Assembly (NCBI GenBank): GCA_006503535.1
Contig: QYRS01000007.1
Location: forward strand, 2,852,001-2,916,000
Direction of reading: 5' to 3'
Origin: Arthrinium phaeospermum
Taxonomy: Eukaryota > Ascomycota > Sordariomycetes > Amphisphaeriales > Apiosporaceae
Length of the DNA: 64,000 nt
Shown: positions 11,337 through 22,092 of the stretch, piece after piece
Layout: each line of letters opens with the position of its first letter
Position numbering within the stretch: position 1 is the stretch's first letter
Program-made: the position numbers and the translations under genes
Notes under the pieces: model-generated
Seen by the model: the letters and a program-made list of their open reading frames with translations, nothing else
Told to the model about the DNA's origin: nothing
Database searches by the model: none

Positions 11337-12234
11337 CTAAAGGGCTGTCCAGAGGTGATCTTCCACCACGTCTTGGACGACCTCATGAAGCTTTGCGCGA
11401 TGGCGGAGGACACTCTCCTTTCTCTCGTTGGACAAGTCCTCGTCGTACTTGCGGCCCAGGTTGTCCGTGATCATGTGCAGGTAGCCGTACCAGACACCGC
11501 TCCGGACGGCGGCCTGGGCCATCATGCCGATATCGGGATCCACGAAGTCGACTTGGCCGACGAGCTGGGCGTGCCAGCTCTTGGTCTCGTGCAGCACGCT
11601 CCCCAGCGTGACGTGTGTCCCTTCGATGACGGTGCCGTTCCCGCGGCGCTCGACCGATGGTGCACCACCTCGCCCGAAATGTCCCCCCAGAAGGCCGGGC
11701 GGAAGCCTAAAAACGCCACGCGCCGCGTGCCAAACGACTTGACGATCCACTGCCATGGTCCGTCGCCCGACCACTCCGTGTCTGAGCCCGTCAGGCGCGG
11801 CAGATACCAGACCAGCCGAGGACCACCGTGTCGACGTCACGCCCCGGGAAGTCGCCGAGGTTGGTGGCCCGAAGCGCCTTCTGGGTATCCGAGCACGACG
11901 CCGGCTCGAAAAAGACGCGTGAGGAAGGTGTCAGTTTGCTGCCGCCGCCGCTGCCCTGACTTTCTCTGATCTTGAGATATCCGGCGATGATCTCGGCGTA
12001 GTGTTCCACATGGTCGTAGCCGGGGAAGCACTCGATGTAGAGCGTCTCGCCGTCGACCCGAGCCGTCGGCCTCTCCCAGTTGTACGGCTTGTCCCTCTTC
12101 TCGCCGTCGAACGCCACCGCCCCCGAGCTCGCGTGGCGCGCGTAACGGCCCCGTACCACTATCTCGCTGTAGGTCCGCTCCAGGACGGCCTGGTGGACCT
12201 TGATCTCCAGATACCGGGGGAGTGAGGCGCCCAT
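11337..12234 (-). CDS. Hypothetical protein, two apparent frameshifts
   Basis: Starting at the ATG at 12234 (MGASLPRYLEIKVHQAVLE), the frame runs through YNWERPTARVDGETLYIECF and AEIIAGYLKIRESQGSGGG to GRDVDTVVLGW at about 11815. It then continues in a second frame (YLPRLTGSDTEWSGDGPWQW, VAFLGFRPAFWGDISGEVVH), and from about 11640 in a third (GTVIEGTHVTLGSVLHETKS, DFVDPDIGMMAQAAVRSGVW), to the stop at 11337. The sequence looks like a soluble globular protein of about 300 residues. I do not recognise the family. An in-frame ATG also exists at 12273. The joined segments have consistent composition, so the breaks look like single-base errors. Confidence 0.5.
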
Positions 12235-13300
12235 GGTGTGGTTCTCTACAGTCGCCTCGCTCCGAGGACGCATCCTCTTGCCCGGGACATAATGAGTTCT
12301 ACCACAGCAACAAACGTGTTAGTGGGAGACAAGACGAATGCAATGATAACAGAAAAAACACCTACCGATCCAGATCCGATTCGATGTTGTTGGTGCTCAA
12401 AAGATCCAATGATGAGGAGAGAAGATTCCCTGGGCTTTCAGCTACCGCCTGGATGCTTAAAGATGACCCCATTATGCGAGGCCGAGGAAGATGACGCCGA
12501 ACTCTCGTGACTCGTGTTTTATCCTTTCTTTTTGCCTGTTTGCTGCTAGTCCAAAGTTTGCGTTCAGTAGCGAGGACAGATCGTCGGTGCCTTTTCGTCC
12601 CATATCAAGCGGTCGCTGGAGGGGTTGTCCCTGAAAGCCCCGGAGCCTTTTGTTCCATGGCAGCTTGGGACATCTGGATTCTGCACGTCTTCCCCTCCTG
12701 TCGCGACCTTTCTCCCGCATTTGGGAAGGAAGATGGATGGGAACCCCTGAAACCCCGCCGAGCCCGCCTTTCATCCACCCCCCTTTTGCCCGGCTGACAC
12801 TGTCAGACTACGGGGCTGTCTGCAGAGCAAATGCATGCCTGTGGCCCGGTAATTATGCGCTCGTTGGGATATGGTGCACTATCCGACCCCGGAGGCGGCG
12901 CAGGCCCAATCGATGCGGCCTGTATACACGACAAACCCACCGTAAATTCCCCACCAGCCGGAGGACGATCGCGAGCGTGTCGCTTGGGCCAAGAAACCTA
13001 AATTCCACATACGGCATTTGGGTAGCATTGACATGCATTGGCAATGCAGGATTGCGCAACGTTCTGGGAGGCAGGCGCGGCAGGTTCTTATTTCCCCTGT
13101 AGGTTCAGCCAGAGGGGATGGGATTTTCAGATGGCCTTCTTCGCCTCTGGTCCCAATTGTCGGATTCCCCCCTCCATCGACTCGAGACGTTGCCAAACAG
13201 CAGCGCCAGATACCAAACTCCAGCACTCGACCAATATTCTATAATCAATTCACGCGTCTGTCCGAATTCGAAGTCGCGCGGATTTGCGAGGCTTTGCGTC
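12235..13300. other. divergent intergenic region
   Basis: This is the promoter region between the minus-strand hypothetical gene and the plus-strand Nudix gene. Only low-quality ORFs are present. Confidence 0.4.
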
Positions 13301-14163
13301 ATGGCATGCAGCGGCCTGCATCCCCGCGTGGGCATCTTCGCCATCATCACCGACGAGCAGGGCCAGATCCTGATAGGACGCCGACTCAGCGCTCTGGGCA
13401 AAGGTAAGTAAGCTTAAGATAGCGAAGAAAACCAAATCCCGATTCTCTTGTTTTTTTTTTCCCCTTCTTTCCCTGCAGGATCTGGCCCCTTCTATTTTTT
13501 CAGCCAAGGAGCGCACCATCGTGCCGTCCCATGTCAAGGTTCGCGAACCTTAGTAACATACCACGAATCCAGGACACTGGGGATTCCCAGGCGGCCACCT
13601 GGAGCAGGGCGAGGATTTCGCCACCTGCGTGGAGCGCGAGACGCTTGAGGGAGACGGGCCTGCGGATCCGGGCCGGCGGGTCGTCGGCCTCACCAACGAC
13701 CGGTTTCCCGAGCTGACAAGCACTACGTCCGTTTCCTGAGGTGCGAGCGCAGCGACCCCCGAGACCAGCCCAGGTAAGTTTTGGCATGTTCTTTTTTTCC
13801 TTTTCTTGCTTTCCTTTTGCAGATACAGTATTGTGGGGGAGGCCTGGGGGTCCTCTGTCTGGGCATCTGATCACCACCTTCCCGACCGCGGGGTTGAGGT
13901 GGCCCTTCACCCTCTTGCCAAAGTCCTTTTATTTTCTCTCTTTTCTTTCTTTGTGCACGACCACCCGGCTAACCATTGCACTGGTATTCCTTGCTCGGCG
14001 AACAGAGGCTAGAACCGAACAAGTGCGAGGGTTGGGCCTGGAAGAGCTGGGCGGAGATCCAGGCCATGGCCAAAAGGCCGAACGGGTCCAGGAATTGTTT
14101 TTGCCCGTTGAGAATCTGGTGCGGGAAAACCCGTGGCTCCTCGAGGCGGTCCAATCGGAATAA
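13301..14163 (+). CDS. Nudix hydrolase, several frame changes
   Basis: Exon 1 (13301-13403) encodes MACSGLHPRVGIFAIITDEQ and GQILIGRRLSALGK. It is followed by a GTAAGT intron, 13404-13572. Exon 2 opens with WGFPGGHLEQGEDFATC and VERETLE, then ETGLRIRA in another frame. This is the Nudix box (GX5EX7REXXEEXGX), whose Gly, Arg and Glu residues that bind metal and substrate are all present. VVGLTNDRFP and DKHYVRFLRCERSDPRDQP follow, ending at a GTAAGT donor near 13771. The last exon starts near 14006 with EPNKCEGWAWKSWAEIQAMA and ends ELFLPVENLVRENPWLLEAV at the stop at 14163. Four one-base frame changes are required (about 13648, 13675, 13712 and 14080). Nudix enzymes hydrolyse nucleoside diphosphate derivatives. 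The related fungal family acts on small nucleotides in the cytosol, but the substrate is unknown here. Conserved residues without substitutions point to base-call errors. Confidence 0.75.
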
Positions 14164-15683
14164 AAGGGGCGGTCTGTTTTGATTGGACGCGGTAATACAT
14201 AGAGTTGCATCATGCGGCTCATGCTACTTCGAGATGCGCATCTAGCCAGTCATCGGTATGTCCACATCTTCGTCCTGTTTTGACGCTTTGGCCCTATTTG
14301 TGTAGGACTTCCGCTCCAATGCGGGGGCTGCAAACTTGGGCAGTATGGATAGGGGAAGGGGGAGGGAAGAGCGAATGACAATGAACATGCTGATGATGCA
14401 CCTAAGCAGTCTCAACCCTCTCGCGCATCATGAACCACTACTCCTGAGTCCTGAGGCCTCCTTCCATAAGGTTGGCCTCTCGTCTTGATCAACATCGTAG
14501 CCTTCCATATTGCTTGCCCTTTTTCTCACTTGACAAACGCGGTCAGATGTCCGACGTGATGGTGGAAATCCTCCGTGTCCGTCCTCGTCGGTTTGGTGAT
14601 TGTTATCCTTGACACCTGCCACGTGCAAAGGTTCATCCCACTTCCAAGAGATTTCACATGACATGAGTTCGGGTGGTTTGCAATGCGGCCAGGGCTTCTC
14701 GTATTCATCTCGCACAGCCTTGTTTGCCCGAACCACATACGAGCTCTCCGTGAATTGGGCTGAACTGGGAAAAAGCCAGTGTGAGGTCTAGAACTACGCT
14801 ATCAATAGCTAAAGTAGTGGAACATTGTGATCTAGGTAGAGACACCAATCATTACGGGCTCGAGGTTGATTCGTACCCATCTCCTTAGGACGAGGATGGA
14901 GGCAATCTACCCCTCGGGCAGACCATGTACCATGTCCAAAGGAATAGGTTTCGTTGAGGTATCCGACTGGGTAGCCCAACTAGCAATAGTTAAAACCACC
15001 AACAGGTATTTACCGTACCCCTGGGAGGGCAAAGTTCCCCTGGGCGGATTGGTCTCTGGCCAAGTGCTCTTCGTTATCACGCTCTCAACCACCCCACAGG
15101 TCGAGAATTGGGTTGCATGAATCCACAGTTCTTTTTTTCTTTCATCCTACGGCCAAACACATATGCAATCTCTCTATCTCTCACATAGCACTCGGTGATC
15201 CGACTCCTTGATTCACAATGAGACAATTGGTTCCTGACAACAACAATGTGATATCCCCAGGCAACCATCGCTGCTTGATTTTGATGCAGCACCCCCTGAT
15301 GAGAAAATTAAGGTGTTGATAACCATATGCCGACGCCCTTCTCTCATGGCGTATGCCTCGGGACTCGAAGCAGCCAACTGTGCCAGCCTGCTCCCAACCT
15401 GGACATAGGCCTTCTTTGCCAAGCCAGTGTCTTGTCGCGGTGTTGTCAATCAACTAACCAACTGGCCAAAGTGCATGTAGTTGGTTGGCATGTCTTTGTA
15501 GCAGATCCCTCGCCGGTTGGTTGACCAAATCTTTTCGTGATGATTTTTGGTGTTGTGGTGATGTGATGTGAGCCCGGGACCTCTTTATCGATAAGCTGAG
15601 CCTGCATGTTCATCTGCCAGGGCTTCTACCACCGACCCTTCCATCAGCAACGTATCAACAAAAGAAAAACAACAGTTTCAAAT
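14164..15683. other. 1.5-kb intergenic stretch
   Basis: I see no supportable gene, RNA or repeat. The final 100 bp is a pyrimidine/purine-mixed leader upstream of the ATG at 15684. Confidence 0.4.
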
Positions 15684-17405
15684 ATGGCGCCGCCGCAGCT
15701 TTCCACGCTGCCCCGGAGCTGCTCGACCAAATCGTCGCCGGCATGGACCCCACGGACAGCGCGTCGCTCGCCGCCCTCGCCCGCACGAGCCGCCGGTTCC
15801 AGGCGCTCCTCACGCCGAAGCTGTACCACAGGGTCGCCTTCAACATCGACACGGCCGATAGGGTGAGCGCCGGCAGCCGCCGGCTCCTGGCCTTCGTCGG
15901 GCAGATGCTGGCGGCGCCCGACCGGCTCGCGCCGCTGGTGCGCGACTCCTGCGTCAGCGGCCCGCCCGAGGTGGACGATGACTTCTCGCTCGTCGCGGAC
16001 GTGGTGCGGGAGCACTGGCGGCAGTGGCCGGACCACCCTATCCTCCGGGCTTTGGAGGCCGTCGAGTACCCGCCGTCGTTCGGGACTATGTGGGACGGGG
16101 TCGAGTATGTCGGCATACTGGCCAGTCTGCTCCTGCCCCGCTTGTCGATCCTCCGCTGCTCCCGCTTTGGTGGCCTCGGGTCGTCCGAGGGGCTCCCTCT
16201 GGTCATGGAGATCATGGAACGGGTGGCGGCCCAGAACCCGGGAGCTGTTACTTCCGGGGCGATGCCGTTCTGGCAAGAGCTCGAGGAGGTGGAACTCAAT
16301 GGTAAGACGCCAGTGGTGCAATGTGCCACGCTGGGGCCTCGGGCTAACTCGAGAGCCCAAACACAGGCGGCTACGACGAATATCCTTCGGGCCCCGACCC
16401 CGTCGCCTTTTTCGCCCAGTGGCCGAGCGTGAGACGCATCTACAGCGCCGGCTACATCAATTTCAATAACGGCAACAGCTGGGTCACGAGGGACTTTCGC
16501 TCGCTGCGGCCGTCGTCGTCGGCGCTCGAGTCGCTGGTCTTGGGGCCGGATACCCACCTGAACGACTGGCAGCAGGACGAGCTGCTACGAGCCCCTCGTG
16601 CGCTGCGGATATTCCGATACAACGTTGGCTACATTTAGTGATTTTTCTCCCACCGCCACTCCGCAAAATTCCGTCTCTCGTTTGAATCTAACAATGCTAT
16701 AACACCAACTTTGGGTTCCGGACCGAGCCGCTCCAGCGGTCGCTCGAGCACCAAAAGCACTCCCCCGAGGAGGTCTCCCTCTACAGCTACTACCAGTGGG
16801 GCTTCAACAGGAGCGGGGAGCTAAGCAACCACCACGGCCTGGGCCCCGTCTCGTTCGCCGCCTTCGCCAGGCTCCGGGTCCTCGAGATTTCGCTGCCGTT
16901 CGTCTTCGGGCAGGCCGTCCTCTGCCTCGAGAACGGCTCCCGCCCCGACGAGGCCCCAATGCGGCGGACCCCTCGGCAGCGCAGCAGCGGGCCTGCGCGG
17001 CGCGGCTGTGGAGATGCTGCCCCCGTCCGTCGAGACGGTCCGGTTCGCGTAGTGCTGCGACCGCTGGGCCTCGCGGCTTTTGGCGGGCGCGCTGGACGCG
17101 CTGGTGGACGAGATCCGGGTCGGAGCCGGAGCCGGGGGAAGGTTCCCGGCGTTGCGGGCGGTGGAGGTGCATTTGTATCTTGGTTGCTACCCTCCTCCGG
17201 TATCGTACGGGATAGAGGAATGTCTGGAGGCCAGCTTGTGCGGGCCCGGGCGGCGGGGATACGGGCGGACATCATCGAGGAGGGGCATCTCTGCTCCGAA
17301 GACGCTCACGGGATGCGCTGGACTGAGGAAGCTATGTTGGGTGACCTTAAGGGACTTGGGCTAATGAAGGAAGCCGAGAAGCTATCAAGGAGAACAACTT
17401 GCTGA
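15684..17405 (+). CDS. F-box-like protein with C-terminal leucine-rich region, frameshifted
   Basis: ATG at 15684 gives MAPPQLSTLP. One base is missing in the C run at about 15711, after which the frame reads PELLDQIVAGMDPTDSASLA and LARTSRRFQALLTPKLYHRV, a fungal F-box-like opening. F-box proteins link SCF ubiquitin ligases to substrates. The frame continues to ELEEVELNG at 16301. An intron at 16302-16366 (GTAAGA, branch CTAAC, CACAG) joins to GGYDEYPSGPDP and ESLVLGPDTHLNDWQQDELL. A stop at 16636-16638 is probably in or near a further intron. FGFRTEPLQRSLEHQKHS, SLYSYYQWGF and FAAFARLRVLEISLPFVFG resume at about 16708. Further frame changes near 16965 and 17050 lead to ALDALVDEIRVGAGAGG and LRAVEVHLYLGCY, ending about 17364-17405. 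At least three indels are needed. The C-terminal half looks like irregular leucine-rich repeats. Confidence 0.55.
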
Positions 17406-17427
17406 AGCACATCACAGAAATATTCAT

Positions 17428-19170
17428 CTAATAGTCTTCTTCATCAGATTCGTCTGCATCCTCAGGTTCCTCCATACGCCGAATGTTGACATGGCCATCC
17501 GAACCGAGATAATACCGACTCCCGGACGGGAGGTCAACATCACTCCCGGGCGAAAGCTCCCGTCCCACGGGCGGTTCAGGACGCGCATCTTCCTCTACGC
17601 CCTCGCCAACCAATAGATCCACCATGGATGCCAGCCCATACTTGCGGGCTGCCTCCATCGCGGCCCCTCCCGTCCGAGGCGTGTCCAGCAACGCACCGCG
17701 CTCGCGCAAGAGGCGGAAAATGTCAGGTCGCTCCTTGGCAACGGCCAGGACGATTGGCGGCATATCCACAGCCATGGGTTCGTCGCCGGTCGGTCCGTTG
17801 CCGTTCGGGTCGGCGCCGTGGTCGAGCAGCAGCCGGACAATCGCGATCCGGCCTCTGAGCACGGAAAGCAGCAGCGGGTTGTCCCCGTTTTCCCGCTGCA
17901 ACTCCAGGTGGGCCTCGTCCAGTAGTAGCCGGACAATGGGTTCGTCTCTGGCGAGAGCCGCCGCGCACAACGTATCGTGCAGCTCGCAGGCTGCCATGTC
18001 CAGCCCCCACTTCTCGTGCGCCTTGCGGACATGGTAGCGGACCGTGTCGGCGCATCCGGAGGCGACGCTTTTCTGCAGCTGGCCTCCCGGCATGATTTGG
18101 CCGTGGCGTTCCACCGCGGCTTTTGCCCGCTCGTACACGTCCGTCCAGGGTATGGGATGGCACGAGTCTATAACCGCACACACGCACGAGGCCTCATCGG
18201 AGTCGAGCGCAAACTCGACGACCTCCCGCTGGCCGGTTCCAGGCCATTTCGGACGAGCGGCCCATAATTGTACGGCTCCAGGCCCATCAAGCCGAACAGG
18301 AACCCGCGGTTGTTTTCCGCCCCCTCTTCGGACGGCTTCAGCGCGCCCAGGATGATCTTGATCATCTCGATGTCCCCGCGGATCGCGGCGATGACGAGCG
18401 GGTGGTCGAACATGCTGCCACCGTACCGATCTCCTTCTTCTCGGAGCTGGCAGAACCGCACGCCCTCCGCCACGAGCCGCTGGATGTAGGCCGTCTTGCC
18501 CAGCCAGACCGCGGCGCACCGGACGTCGGCCTGCAGGTCCTCGTCGGTGGGCTCGGGCCCCTCGCCCAGGAAAAGTGCCTGGGTGCCCAGCATGCCGGTT
18601 GCTTGCGCCGCCGCCAGGGGTATCAGCTCCCGCACGCAGTCCCGGACCGCTTCGGTGCCGCTGTGGCCGTCCAGCTCGCAGACGGCCTGCGCACGCCGAG
18701 AAGGCGACCGAGTGGCGACCGCGGCGGCTGCCCTTTCAAGGTATAGGTGCAAAGGTAGGGGTAGATGTAGTTGAGCCAATCCTGCTGGGACCGCCCGTCT
18801 GCACTCGTGGCGAGCGGAAGATGGTCCAGGTTGTAGCGCGACGCACCACTGTAATCGTAGAGCCGCTGCAAGTTCTCAAAGGGGTCATCACCATCAAGGC
18901 TATCGTCATCGTCTGGATATGGATCGTCTTGGGCGAGAAGATGGAAGATGTGATGGCGAAAGATGGTCTCGTCGACCAAGGTCTTAAATTGCTCTACAAA
19001 AAGGTTAATTCGTCGCCCCAGTGGATCTTCGGGGGCTATAGGATTTTGGGGTGTTTACGGTTGACCAGGCGCAGCCGCATTGCTCGTTTCAAGTCGCGGG
19101 ATACGACGAGAAAGTAGAATGTGAGCTGCAGGAGCTCGGCGGGTAGCTGGAACAGGCGGAATGCAGCCAT
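17428..19170 (-). CDS. Ankyrin-repeat protein with F-box-like N terminus, frameshifted
   Basis: Start at 19170: MAAFRLFQLPAELLQLTFYF, an F-box-like leader. A poorly defined junction near 19020-19060 (intron or indel) leads to INLFVEQFKTLVDETIFRHH and DDPFENLQRLYDYSGASRYN. A one-base change near 18735 then leads to TRSPSRRAQAVCELDGHSG and GGSMFDHPLVIAAIRGDIEM. A second change near 18235 leads to VVEFALDSDEASCVCAVIDS. Ankyrin-type repeats follow: TLCAAALARDEPIVRLLLDE, NPLLLSVLRGRIAIVRLLLD with HGADPNGNGP, and PPIVLAVAKERPDIFRLLRE with RGALLDTP. The acidic tail ends EEPEDADESDEEDY at 17428. The gene converges with the F-box-like gene, leaving only about 20 bp between them. The role is probably protein-protein interaction; partners are unknown. 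Confidence 0.65.
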
Positions 19171-19364
19171 ATTTGGGGTATTTCTGTAGATGTTTCCTAT
19201 CCTTCGTTCGCTGATTAGAACGCGGGTATTCTGAAGAGTATATGAATGTTCAATATGGCAGTTTAGTGAGTGTAGGTTTGTAATTCTCACGATATGTACC
19301 CTAAACAATTTGAAGCTATAGTTCCCTTGAAAAATGGAACCTTGTGAAGTTGGCGGGGCAACTA

Positions 19365-19557
19365 TCCCCTTGAGCGTTGAATACAGCTCAAAAACTGGAG
19401 CCAGGCTCTATAATATCTGATTGGGGGCATCGGCCACCAGGCGCATCGTGCAGCCAGAATTGGAGGTGAACACACGAGAGTTGATTGGGTGCACCATCGG
19501 TTCACCATATAAGAGAGTTTTCTCCACTCTTTGAGTTGTACTCAGCGCTTAAGGGGA
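19365..19557. mobile_element. MITE-like element, copy 1 (diverged)
   Basis: The element is flanked by TA on both sides (19363-19364 and 19558-19559). The left end TCCCCTTGAGCGTTGAATAC and the right end GTACTCAGCGCTTAAGGGGA are imperfect inverted repeats of about 36 bp. The internal sequence, for example ATATCTGATTGGGGGCAT, is alignable to the reverse complement of copy 2. It is a non-autonomous, Tc1/mariner-like candidate. Its right end overlaps the terminus of the ankyrin fragment. Confidence 0.75.
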
Positions 19558-19559
19558 TA

Positions 19560-20145
19560 ATCCCTGCATGCTGCCACGATTTTGTCAGGTGTTCTCCGTC
19601 GGCACTCTTCACCCCTAAGGCCTGGGCCATGTACCAGTGCGCTTTCACCGCGTTGTGCGGATGCCCCATCTGGCTATGCCGTTGGTATGCCCGCAGAAAC
19701 AAACCCGCCGAAAGCGATGAACTGGAAAGAACATGGCACATCCAGTACACCTCCCGCATCGCTGGGTCGTCGGCATCCGGGCGTTGATCCATCTCTACAG
19801 CGACCTCGTCCGGCGCTCGCGCAAGAGTCAGACGAGGTCCAGCCTCTCCCGTGCGACGACCGCAGCGATAGGCGCCGGGTCCTCCGCACCCGGATCGGCA
19901 CCTTGGTCGAGCAGCAGCCGTACGATGGAGAACCGGCCCAGGGTGCACATCATCAGCGCGCTCCCGACGACGGTGGAAAGATGCCGATCAGAGTAGGGTG
20001 GCAAGCATCGCGGGGAGGATGAGCTAGAGTTGGGGCCTGAGAGGGCTGGTATGGACAAGGGGAAAAGGGGTGGGGTGACACCGACGACAATAACATTCCA
20101 TCGAGCACGAAGCACACTAGTTAATTCACAAGCAATGGAGTGCAT
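19560..20145 (-). pseudogene. Ankyrin-repeat gene fragment
   Basis: The frame from about 20145 reads SIVRLLLDQGADPGAEDP and PIAAVVARERLDLV, a standard ankyrin repeat. It then shifts near 19840 to TLARAPDEVAVEMDQRPDAD, EVYWMCHVLSSSSLSAGLFL and AHWYMAQALGVKSADGEHLT. The frame runs into the inverted end of MITE copy 1, whose bases encode the last residues before a stop at 19502. No start with a proper N terminus is visible, so it looks like a fragment truncated at one end by the element. The resemblance to the neighbouring ankyrin gene is general (repeat type). Confidence 0.6.
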
Positions 20146-20152
20146 GACGGTA

Positions 20153-20335
20153 TCCCCTTGAGCGCTGAATACGGCTCAAACAGTGGAGACATATCTTTTT
20201 GGGCGATGCATCCAATCAAAACAGCGCGTATTCCTACTCCAACACCCAGCACACGCCGATTTCTGGTCCATGCCTCCAATCAGATATAACAGATGGAGTC
20301 TCCACTGTTTGAGCCGTATTCAGCGCTCAAGGGGA
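20153..20335. mobile_element. MITE-like element, copy 2 (perfect inverted ends)
   Basis: A 183-bp element is flanked by TA at 20151-20152 and 20336-20337. Its ends, beginning TCCCCTTGAGCGCTGAATAC and finishing GTATTCAGCGCTCAAGGGGA, are perfect inverted repeats of 37 bp. There is no coding capacity. Reverse-complemented, its core (ATATCTGATTGGAGGCAT) aligns with copy 1, so the two copies lie in opposite orientation. Confidence 0.85.
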
Positions 20336-20577
20336 TAAAGGGTTGAGTTTCATTTTTTTTATTTTTTTTTATTTATTTTTTAAACTTATTATTTCGAAAC
20401 CTAACGTTATATACCCAAAAGTCGTAGGAGAGGTAGAAATGAATGCCATCTTCAATCAGAGAAGTCCAGAGGGTTCCGTCGGGCATCGTGCGTCGTGCTA
20501 ACACGGCACCGACACATGACCCTCCAGCCCACCAAGGCCAGCCCGTCTATGCCCCTGCGTCGGCTCGAGCCTCGACT

Positions 20578-21741
20578 TCAGGTCGTGATCGCCTTGAGCC
20601 CTGTCGTGATCTCCCCCAGCGCGTGCCCCGTGTCCCAGCGCGCCTTCACCCCGCCGGGCGGAAACAGGCGAAACGCATTTGGACATGGGCCAAACATACC
20701 CGGCGAGTCCCTGTTGATGACGGGCTCCTCCCGCGAGCTAAAGGCCCGCCACATCCAGTCCTCCGGGTCCCGGCAAGCGCCGAGCTGGAGGTACGTGACG
20801 ATCTTGATCTCCACCGTCTCCCCCTCTCGCGCCGCGCGGGGGCTCGGCCGCTGCGCCATCTCGAACGTGTAGTCGGTCAGGCAGTCCCGGCAGCTGCCCT
20901 GGCGGTCGAGCCGTGTCTCTTGTCCCCGTCCCTTTCTAGAAGAAGAAGAAAAGAACCAGTCCTGGAGCTCCCGGAGCTCGTGCAAGCCCCGTTTCTCCTT
21001 GTCGTCTTGCCGCTTCCAAATATCGCGGCAGGTCTCGATGTGCTTGCAGAACCGCAGGCCCGGGCCGGACTCGTAGATGGCGGCCCAGTTGGCCTGCCGC
21101 GTCCCGTCGAGGCGCAGGTCGTACCGGACCGACACGAAGCACTGCCCGTCGAGCACGGCGACGGTCGGCTGGATGTGCCACGACCCGAGCTGCCCCGCCT
21201 TGAGCACCGACGCCGCGGGCAAGCCGAGGCCGGGGCCGTAGCGGTGCTCGTTCATGACGAGCTGGAAGTGGTGGAAGCTGAAGTACCAGGCCGCAAGCTG
21301 CTTGCGGGGGCGGTCGCAGCTCCGGCACGGCGGCGAGGCTTCGGGCCATCCCAGCCGAACCGGTCTGTCTCTGTTGTAGCGGTGGAGCCGGTAGCAGTTA
21401 CTGCAGAAGTAGTGGGTCGCGCCGAGGTCCTTCTCGAGCCGACGGCGGAGTTCGATCTGTTCGGATATGCGCAGAGGCCACTTGGGCCAGAAGACGGGTA
21501 GGGCGGCTTGGCAGGTTACCCTCAGTGGCGCGGCGGATATCGGCGGCAGGTAATCGTCAATGATTCTTAGTATGTCCAGGGGTAAGTTCATGAAGCGGGA
21601 GTCGGCCTGGAGGGACATTGCTTTCGTCCACGGCTTAGGTGGCTCCGTTGGCTGGTTCTCCTTGTCCATCTTGTCCATCTTAAGCATCAATTCCATCTTG
21701 TGCATCTCGGGCGTCATGTCCATCTTGTCCATCGTGTCCAT
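20578..21741 (-). CDS. F-box domain protein, paralogue of the 48.2-kb gene
   Basis: Intact single-exon gene of 387 residues. The first 27 residues are a low-complexity Asp-Lys-Met repeat (DTMDKMDM, LMLKMDKMDK) made by a TGTCCATCT minisatellite. Residues about 50-90 (FMNLPLDILRIIDDYLPPIS) form an F-box-like helix set. A CxxC/CxxC pair follows (CSNC, CRSC), possibly binding zinc. Shared with the paralogue are FHHFQLVMNEH, CFVSVRYDL, CLTDYTFEM, GACRDPEDWMW and a C-terminal RWDTGHAL. It probably acts as an SCF substrate adaptor; the substrate is unknown. A downstream in-frame Met in the leader could also be used as start. Confidence 0.7.
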   Translation of the reverse strand: MDTMDKMDMTPEMHKMELMLKMDKMDKENQPTEPPKPWTKAMSLQADSRFMNLPLDILRIIDDYLPPISAAPLRVTCQAALPVFWPKWPLRISEQIELRRRLEKDLGATHYFCSNCYRLHRYNRDRPVRLGWPEASPPCRSCDRPRKQLAAWYFSFHHFQLVMNEHRYGPGLGLPAASVLKAGQLGSWHIQPTVAVLDGQCFVSVRYDLRLDGTRQANWAAIYESGPGLRFCKHIETCRDIWKRQDDKEKRGLHELRELQDWFFSSSSRKGRGQETRLDRQGSCRDCLTDYTFEMAQRPSPRAAREGETVEIKIVTYLQLGACRDPEDWMWRAFSSREEPVINRDSPGMFGPCPNAFRLFPPGGVKARWDTGHALGEITTGLKAITT

Positions 21742-21750
21742 CTTGTCCGT
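21660..21750. repeat. Minisatellite of 9-bp TGTCCATCT-type units
   Basis: Tandem degenerate TCTTGTCCA units (repeated CCATCTTGTCCATC words) lie at the 5' end of the F-box gene and encode its Met-Asp-Lys repeats. Copy number is likely to vary between strains. Confidence 0.75.
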
Positions 21751-22092
21751 TTTGTTTGTGAGATGCAGGCGGTCTAGGTAGAAAGAATGGCGAAGACAAC
21801 GATGCGGGGATTTATAGAATATATATACGTGTGTGCAAGAGATCTAAATGGCAAATTCATCATCGGAGATGATGTTTAATGCGAGCAAGTACGTGCAAGG
21901 TTGGGGTATTTCATATTCTGAGTTGGGATTTTACTGGGCGACCCCCTTAAAGTTTCGAGCGGTACCAGTTCTGATCGAATTCAACGTACTTAAAGTTATA
22001 TATGGGCCCAGTTTCTTTCAACCTTCTTCATAACCAGGAACTTAAGCCACTAGATGAGTGGTGCCCTCCCTGCAAAACCGCCATTGTCCTGG
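21742..22092. other. intergenic, F-box promoter / transporter 3' flank
   Basis: AT-richer region with no gene. It includes TATATATAC-like tracts at about 21820-21830 upstream of the F-box gene. Confidence 0.4.

Noticed and set aside
20443..21501. Long plus-strand open frame opposite the F-box gene
   Set aside because: It is the antisense shadow of a minus-strand gene with clear family motifs and a paralogue.
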